Of a stretch of DNA of 9,235 nt, positions 4,638-9,235 are shown in pieces; positions within the stretch are counted from its first letter, which is position 1; every line of letters starts with the position of its first letter. The DNA comes from Acidobacteriota bacterium (GTDB lineage: Bacteria > Acidobacteriota > Terriglobia > Bryobacterales > JACQDG01), in assembly GCA_016201185.1 (NCBI GenBank), contig JACQDG010000168.1, forward strand, positions 1 to 9,235. Direction: 5' to 3'. Below the pieces are notes generated by a model that was given only the letters and a program-made list of their open reading frames with translations, made no database searches and was not told the DNA's origin. Both the position numbers and the translations under genes were made by a program.

Positions 4638-7418
4638 CTACTGCTCATTCTGCACAATGGCCTCGCGGACGCGGTCGCGCAGCAGCACGATTTCCCGGCG
4701 GTCCTTGACCTCGGGGAGCAGAGCTTCGCCGATGACGATTCGGACATTCTTGCGCAGCGCCGGGTGACCGGCCAGCATGTGCGAAGTCCCCAACACGGCA
4801 ATGGGATACACGGGAGCAGACGTTTCCACCGCGGCATGAAAGGCGTCCAGCCGGAAGCGGTTTCGATGCGCCGGCTCTCCTACCCGCCCCTCGGGGAAAA
4901 CCAATACAGAGTGCCCGCGCTCGAGCGCCTGCCGAATCCGCTGCTTCAGGGTTCCTCCCGGAGGCGCCGTTTCGCCCCGAACAGCGGGGACCACCAGCGG
5001 CCGCAAGCAAGCCGCCACGGCCCGGGGCAAGTGAGCTATCCCGCCAGAGTCGGCGAACAGGAACGGGACCGGCGCTACCGTCGCCAGGACAAAAGGATCC
5101 AGGCGGCCGGGATGGTTCGAGACCAGGATCGCCGGCTGGTCCGCCTGAACGTGATCGCAGCCTTCAGCCTCGATCTCGTAACGCCGCAGCCCAAGAAAAA
5201 TCCGCGCTCCCCAGCGGAAAATCCGGCCGGCTGTCCGGCGACCCGGAAGGACTCGCATGGCCAGCCCCACGGCTGCAGATATGATCAACAACAGCGCGGC
5301 TGTGTACGCCGCCGCCAGCAATCCGCCCGCCCGCCGCAGCGCCAGTCGGAGCCCGGAATCGGCATTCTCGAGCCATAGCCGGACGATCTGCAGCCACGGC
5401 GGGCGCTTACGGGCTGCCAAAGCCCCGCTAAGAAACAAGGACTTGGTCTCGAACCGGCGGATTTTTCCGCTGGAAGTCTTGGGAATGCTCTGCGACGCGA
5501 CAAGCTGCACCTTGTCCGGTGGAAGGCCCAGTACGGCATCCACTCTCTTCACAATCTCGGCTTCCATGCCCCGCCGCTCCGCAGCTCTCGTGGCGCGGGT
5601 TTCAGCAACCACGACCAGGCGCTCCGTTCCTGTGTCGGCATCGACCACACCGAAGGCCGCCACACAACCTCGCCGGACGCCCTGCACCTCGGAAGCCGCT
5701 TCCTCGACCTCCTGAGGAATGATGTTGCGCCCGGACTTGATAATACAATCCTTCCTGCGGCCGGTGATGTACAGCTCGCCGTCGGCCCAATAGGCCAGGT
5801 CGCCGGAATCCATCCAGCCGTCGTCCATCGTCACGGCGGCAGTGGCGTCGGGGTTCCGGTAGTAGCCGGCGGTCTTGGACGGCCCGCGGAACCACAGCCG
5901 GCCATGGATCCGCTCGCCCACGTCGTTGTTCTGCTCGTCCACGATCCGCACCTCATGGCCCGGCAAGGGGCTTCCGGCCGAAACGAGGCGCACCGCGCCC
6001 GGCTCATCGGGCCCTGTCGTCACGGCGCGGCCTTCCCGCTCGAGCGGCTCGCGACAGATGATATCAATACGAGGTAAACGATCGATGGGTGGAAAAGCCA
6101 GGGCGACGGAGGATTCCGCCAGCCCATAGCACGGCAGCATGCTCTCGGCTCTGAACCCGTGAGGAGCAAAGCGCTGGGTGAAGCGGGCGATGGTCTCAGG
6201 TAGCACCGCTTCCCCCGCGTTGATGGCCACCCGCCAGGCGCTCAGGTCCAGCCCCTCGATGGCCCGGTCGGGAATTTTCCGGGCGCAAAGCTCATAGGAA
6301 AAGTTCGGCGCCGGGCAGAGCGTTCCCCGGGCGTCGTGCAGGGCCCACAGCCAACGCTCCGGCCGGCTCAGGAAGGCCAGCGGCGAAAGCACGGTGATCG
6401 GCGTCGCGTAATGGAGGCTAAACAGCCAGGAGCCGATCAGCCCCATGTCGTGATACAGCGGCAGCCAGGTCACTACCACGTCGTCCGGTCGGACCTTCAC
6501 GGCATTTCCAATGCCACGGATGTTCGCCAGGATGTTCGAGTGACTGAGGACCACGCCCTTGGGGTCGCCCGTGCTGCCCGAGGTGTACTGGATAAAGCCG
6601 GTGTCGGCCGGGGTAAATGCTTTTTTCGGCGAGGCGGCGCCGACCTCGCGCAGGGCCGCTACGCTGGCCACATCAAGCAGGCTCGGCAGGCTCACCCGCA
6701 AAATGGCGGCAACGGCCTTCACCCGATCGAAGGTAATCAAGAAGCGGACCTCGGCATTTCGGAGGATCCGGATCTGGCGGCGGACGTATTCTTCGATCTT
6801 GTCCGCCCGCACTGGAGGATAGATGGGAACCGGGATCCCGCCGGCCAGGATGACACCGAAGAAAGCGTAGAAAAAGTCGGCGCAGGTGGGCAGCATGACA
6901 GCCACCGTCTGGAGCCGCTCGAGGCCCTGTGCGGTCAGGCCGGCCGCCACTTCGGTGGCCGTTTCGAGCAGTTCGCGATAGGTGATGTCCTGCCCGCTCT
7001 CGTCCTCGGGCAGATGAATGTGGATGCGGTCCGGCTCGATCTCGGCGTGCCGCTGGAGGACCTCCGCCAGGGTGGTTGCCGAATGCGGCGCCGGCGGAGC
7101 CTCGCGCGAAGGAGGGGTAATGCGGTAGCGGGTCTTGAGCGCCGCTGGCGCGCCGCCGTCGAGGATGGCCCGCGCCCACTCTCCCGGAGTCTCAGCTTCC
7201 TGGGCGATTTCATCCGGCAACTGGATGTCGAACCGGGCCTCGCAGCGGACCAGAAGCTCCACGCGCTCCAGGCTCCCCAGCGCCAAATCTCGGTCGAAAG
7301 AGGAGTGGAGTGACGCAGTTTCGGCGGCGCGCTGCGACCCCAATTCCCGCAGCAGGTCCCGGACGATCTCGAGGGTCTGCTCCTCGACCAAATGCGGCGC
7401 TGTCTGGGTGGTTGCCAT
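4638..7418 (-). CDS. three-domain fusion: acyl carrier protein - fatty-acyl-AMP ligase (FAAL) - PlsC-type acyltransferase
   Basis: This is a 926-aa multidomain lipid enzyme. Residues 1-90 form an ACP domain; the phosphopantetheine Ser is S49 in DLALGSLERVELL (Gly in place of the usual Asp before Ser). Residues about 110-665 are an adenylate-forming ligase: P-loop YTSGSTGDPKGVV at 278-290, LPLYHDMGLIG at 319-329, APNFSYELCARK at 370-381, CYGLAES at 430-436, GRRKDCIIKSGRNIIP at 553-568, and the catalytic A10 lysine K652 in KTSSGKIRR. The YHDMGLIG and APNF.Y.LC motifs favour the FAAL branch, which loads fatty acids on ACP rather than CoA. A membrane segment lies at about 698-722. Residues 750-926 are a PlsC acyltransferase with HPGRLD (HX4D, 769-774) and FPEG (841-844). 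The protein could activate, carry and transfer a fatty acid in one chain. Domain order is opposite to E. coli Aas (acyltransferase first, no ACP). All catalytic motifs are present. It starts 14 nt after the reductase gene. Confidence 0.93.
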   Translation of the reverse strand: MATTQTAPHLVEEQTLEIVRDLLRELGSQRAAETASLHSSFDRDLALGSLERVELLVRCEARFDIQLPDEIAQEAETPGEWARAILDGGAPAALKTRYRITPPSREAPPAPHSATTLAEVLQRHAEIEPDRIHIHLPEDESGQDITYRELLETATEVAAGLTAQGLERLQTVAVMLPTCADFFYAFFGVILAGGIPVPIYPPVRADKIEEYVRRQIRILRNAEVRFLITFDRVKAVAAILRVSLPSLLDVASVAALREVGAASPKKAFTPADTGFIQYTSGSTGDPKGVVLSHSNILANIRGIGNAVKVRPDDVVVTWLPLYHDMGLIGSWLFSLHYATPITVLSPLAFLSRPERWLWALHDARGTLCPAPNFSYELCARKIPDRAIEGLDLSAWRVAINAGEAVLPETIARFTQRFAPHGFRAESMLPCYGLAESSVALAFPPIDRLPRIDIICREPLEREGRAVTTGPDEPGAVRLVSAGSPLPGHEVRIVDEQNNDVGERIHGRLWFRGPSKTAGYYRNPDATAAVTMDDGWMDSGDLAYWADGELYITGRRKDCIIKSGRNIIPQEVEEAASEVQGVRRGCVAAFGVVDADTGTERLVVVAETRATRAAERRGMEAEIVKRVDAVLGLPPDKVQLVASQSIPKTSSGKIRRFETKSLFLSGALAARKRPPWLQIVRLWLENADSGLRLALRRAGGLLAAAYTAALLLIISAAVGLAMRVLPGRRTAGRIFRWGARIFLGLRRYEIEAEGCDHVQADQPAILVSNHPGRLDPFVLATVAPVPFLFADSGGIAHLPRAVAACLRPLVVPAVRGETAPPGGTLKQRIRQALERGHSVLVFPEGRVGEPAHRNRFRLDAFHAAVETSAPVYPIAVLGTSHMLAGHPALRKNVRIVIGEALLPEVKDRREIVLLRDRVREAIVQNEQ

Positions 7419-7432
7419 TCTGGTTCTGACTT

Positions 7433-8737
7433 CTAAATCTTAAACGCCCACTCCTTCACCGCTTGGGGCTGAATCCATTTTTCGATGCCCTTGACTTGGT
7501 TGTTGAGCCAGTAACCCTCCCATTCAATCCGCTCCGGGTCCCAAGGCAGCAGGCGCCGGTCGGCTTCTGAGATCTGCGCGTAAGCCGCCCGGATGTTTTC
7601 CGACTCGAAGATGTAACGATTGTGGAGAATAAAGGGCAGATACTGGTTGAGGGTCTGCTCCCGCAGCGAAGCCTGTAACCCGCGGGTCCGTAAAGAGACG
7701 GACCAGCTTGCCAGAGACTGTTTGCCCGGCAAGCCGGTCGTTTCCAGCGCTTTTTTCACCCCTGCCAGCACAGTCTGCGCCCGCCCGATTCCCTTTTGCA
7801 GCCGCACGCGCCGGCCCCGGGCCTGCTCGCGCGAAACGAAGCGGACCTCGCCGGCCAGCAGCTCTACCAGCGGCTCGAGAAAAATGGGGTTCACGTCGGC
7901 GGTTCCGAGCTGGTATACCAGCTCGTGGCGGCCGCTGAGAAGCAAAGCCGTCACAACCAGCAGCGCGGAAGCCACCAGGTCCACCGGCACTACTTCCAGA
8001 GGGGCGTCCTTCCTCACGGGCCAGTGCTTCATCCCGCCCCGCGCCATGAGGACCAGCGGCGCGCTGGTCCGCCCGCCTTCGATCCACCCTGGGAAGGGGA
8101 AACGGAGTGCGCTCTCGATAATAGCCGGGCGGATGATGGCGAAGTTGAGACCCTTTTCGGCGGCGAGAACCTGCTCGCCCAGGCTCTTGGCGTAGGTATA
8201 AGTATTGACCCAACCCCAATGTTCCGCGCGCTGCCGGCCGAGGTCCGTCAGCCGGCGCGCCAGCTCCTTCGGCTTGCCTGCCTCGCCGGCCGAATCATAA
8301 ATCTGCCGGATGCGGTCCTTCGCGTAGGCGATCTCATCTTCGTGCTGGAAACTCGAGTCGCCCGGGCCTTTCCGCCGGGGATAATATCCCGGGATCGGCT
8401 GGGTTTCCTCCACCAACCCGTCGCTCTCGCCGCAGACGAAACAGGTGGAAACGTGGGCCAGCCTGGCGCTCAGCTGTTTTGCCAGCGCCACCATGTGGCG
8501 AACGCCGTCGACATTGGATCGAAAGGATTCGTCCACCGGCGGAAAAAAATCAACCAGCCCGGCGCAATTAATAAGAACGTCGGCCGAAAGATTCCATTTC
8601 GGCCGGAGCAGCAGGTAGATGTGCTTCAGGCGGGGAAATCGATCCAGCAGAACGCCCAGAACCACCTTGCCGAGGAACCCGTTGCCCCCGGTCAGCAGGA
8701 TCCCGTGCGTTTCAAATGTCTGACCAACGTCTGTCAC
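7433..8737 (-). CDS. fatty acyl-CoA/ACP reductase (FAR / male-sterility NAD-binding_4 type), with a shortened Rossmann domain
   Basis: The 434-aa protein has the NAD(P)-binding GGNGFLGKVVL (17-27), INCAGLVDF (56-64), HVSTCFV with the catalytic Ser (95-101), YTYAK giving YxxxK (180-184), the FAR-typical PFPGWIEG (214-221) and PVDLVASALL (251-260), and a C-terminal WEGYWLNNQVKGIEKWI segment resembling the FAR 'sterile' domain. The family reduces acyl thioesters with NADPH to aldehyde or fatty alcohol. It is odd because the first strand ending in LLLRPK (42-47) is followed after only five residues by ADVLINC. Relatives have roughly 60-100 residues between these points, including the GDL motif. 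The frame is kept and the junction lies in an inverted repeat (8581-8605). Activity is therefore in doubt. GTG start at 8737 has GTGAGAG upstream. It is the first gene of the operon and supplies a reduced acyl chain, for example for an ether or alkyl lipid. Confidence 0.85.
   Translation of the reverse strand: MTDVGQTFETHGILLTGGNGFLGKVVLGVLLDRFPRLKHIYLLLRPKWNLSADVLINCAGLVDFFPPVDESFRSNVDGVRHMVALAKQLSARLAHVSTCFVCGESDGLVEETQPIPGYYPRRKGPGDSSFQHEDEIAYAKDRIRQIYDSAGEAGKPKELARRLTDLGRQRAEHWGWVNTYTYAKSLGEQVLAAEKGLNFAIIRPAIIESALRFPFPGWIEGGRTSAPLVLMARGGMKHWPVRKDAPLEVVPVDLVASALLVVTALLLSGRHELVYQLGTADVNPIFLEPLVELLAGEVRFVSREQARGRRVRLQKGIGRAQTVLAGVKKALETTGLPGKQSLASWSVSLRTRGLQASLREQTLNQYLPFILHNRYIFESENIRAAYAQISEADRRLLPWDPERIEWEGYWLNNQVKGIEKWIQPQAVKEWAFKI
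8581..8605. repeat. perfect 9-bp inverted repeat inside the reductase gene, at the apparent deletion point
   Basis: The arms CGGCCGAAA (8581-8589) and TTTCGGCCG (8597-8605) are exact reverse complements separated by a 7-nt loop. They encode the residues (about 44-52) where the reductase jumps from its first Rossmann strand region to the INCAG motif. A hairpin at a deletion endpoint is consistent with replication or polymerase slippage, in the cell or during sequencing and assembly. Confidence 0.7.
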
Positions 8738-8792
8738 CGGCTCTCACTGCACACTGCCGGCCGCTTACCGCCTGCGGACGCGCAAGTTATTC

Positions 8793-8822
8793 AACTTAGC
8801 GAGGTTACCAGACCTTTGTCAA
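8793..8822 (-). promoter_or_regulatory. predicted sigma70-type promoter of the lipid operon
   Basis: On the minus strand TTGACA (8817-8822, perfect -35) is followed after 18 nt by TAAGTT (8793-8798, a weak -10 with three of six consensus bases). It sits in the only intergenic gap of any size on the right side (8738-8850) and would give a leader of about 50 nt before the reductase GTG at 8737. No operator palindrome was found around it. The call depends on consensus matching only. Confidence 0.45.
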
Positions 8823-8850
8823 TCGCCCGCTGGGCGGCGAAGGCACGGTC

Positions 8851-9235
8851 TCAAGGCTTATAGAGCCAGGCGGCGGCAGTGGCGGGGCCGGCGTTTTCGT
8901 CATAGCCACCGGTGATCAACACCTTTCCGTTTTCGAGCAGAGTGGCTGCGGCGAATTGCCGCGGCCGATCCACGCCGCCCGCTGCTTGGCTAAAAGAAGC
9001 CGTGGCAGGATCGTACACATCAAGACGCTGGCCTCCGCCGGCGATCAGGGCCTTTCCATTCTGCAAAAGCACAACAACATCAGGAATCTTGAAGCGGGCC
9101 GTGCTCATGCTGCTTGTAGCGGCGAACTTACCCGTGGCCGGCTCGTAAAGCTCGGCGCTGGAGTAAATTCCACCGCGAAAGTCCCGCTCGTCCGATCCGC
9201 CTACAACCAGTATCTTGCCGTCGGCGAGCAGCACC
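8851..9235 (-). CDS. kelch-repeat / galactose-oxidase-like beta-propeller protein, C-terminal fragment (start outside window)
   Basis: The visible 128 residues run from the right edge of the window to a TGA at 8851-8853. They contain three successive kelch-like blades marked by ADGKILVVGG, QNGKALIAGG and ENGKVLITGG, each about 45-50 residues apart, with intervening SSAELYEPATGKF and LDVYDPATASF strands. Such blades build beta-propellers, often secreted or surface proteins in Acidobacteria and relatives. The N-terminus and any signal peptide are off the window, so the number of blades and location are unknown. The last blade ends with a WLYKP strand right before the stop, which looks like a natural C-terminus. 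The 113-bp gap and the promoter after it suggest it is transcribed separately from the lipid genes. A role in that pathway is not supported. Confidence 0.8.
   Translation of the reverse strand, partial: VLLADGKILVVGGSDERDFRGGIYSSAELYEPATGKFAATSSMSTARFKIPDVVVLLQNGKALIAGGGQRLDVYDPATASFSQAAGGVDRPRQFAAATLLENGKVLITGGYDENAGPATAAAWLYKP

Noticed and set aside
6336..7313. Plus-strand open frame of about 325 codons
   Set aside because: Antisense to the ACP and ligase domains whose motifs are complete; no independent support.
8826..8836. Short GCCC-GCT-GGGC hairpin after the kelch gene, considered as a terminator
   Set aside because: Only a 4-bp stem and no T-run on the minus strand; it overlaps the neighbourhood of the predicted -35 box.
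7796..8863. Plus-strand open frame of about 355 codons
   Set aside because: Opposite the reductase gene and its promoter region; Gln/His/Arg-rich antisense composition and no motif.

Overview
The window is GC-rich bacterial chromosome. All eight recognisable protein genes lie on the minus strand, so transcription runs from high to low coordinates. No rRNA, tRNA, CRISPR array, transposase or phage gene is visible. The gene content (kelch repeats of the 'DGKVLITGG' type, an FAAL/thioester-reductase lipid cluster, a dispersed hairpin repeat) suggests an Acidobacteriota-like soil bacterium. That placement rests on style of sequence, not on a marker gene.

Layout from right to left. At 8851-9235 is the C-terminal end of a kelch/galactose-oxidase-like beta-propeller whose start is off the window. 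After a 113-bp gap holding a good sigma70-type promoter comes a tight run of seven genes: a fatty-acyl reductase of the FAR/male-sterility type (7433-8737); a three-domain ACP / fatty-acyl-AMP ligase / PlsC-type acyltransferase fusion (4638-7418); PlsY glycerol-3-phosphate acyltransferase (4025-4615); a HAD-IB phosphatase (3308-4003); a long, divergent LarA-like (lactate racemase family) protein (1687-3324); an extended SDR (676-1668); and a diacylglycerol-kinase-family gene that has lost its C-terminal half (218-679). Gaps range from 22 nt down to overlaps of 4 and 17 nt, so this is very probably one operon. Positions 1-217 are non-coding and carry three perfect short hairpins that look like a dispersed repeat element.

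Read together, the genes look like a self-contained lipid pathway. The ligase domain would activate a free fatty acid and load it on its own ACP. The reductase would convert an acyl thioester to aldehyde or alcohol. The PlsC domain and PlsY would acylate a glycerol backbone. The HAD phosphatase and DAG kinase could remove and add phosphate, and the SDR and LarA-like protein could set redox state or stereochemistry of a hydroxylated intermediate or headgroup. The product is not determinable from sequence. An ether, alkyl or otherwise unusual glycerolipid is the leading inference.

The most noteworthy points are the ACP-FAAL-PlsC fusion, the LarA-like protein inside a lipid operon with changed active-site residues, an apparent in-frame loss of a segment of the reductase exactly at a perfect 9-bp inverted repeat, the truncated DAG kinase, and the hairpin repeat at the left edge.
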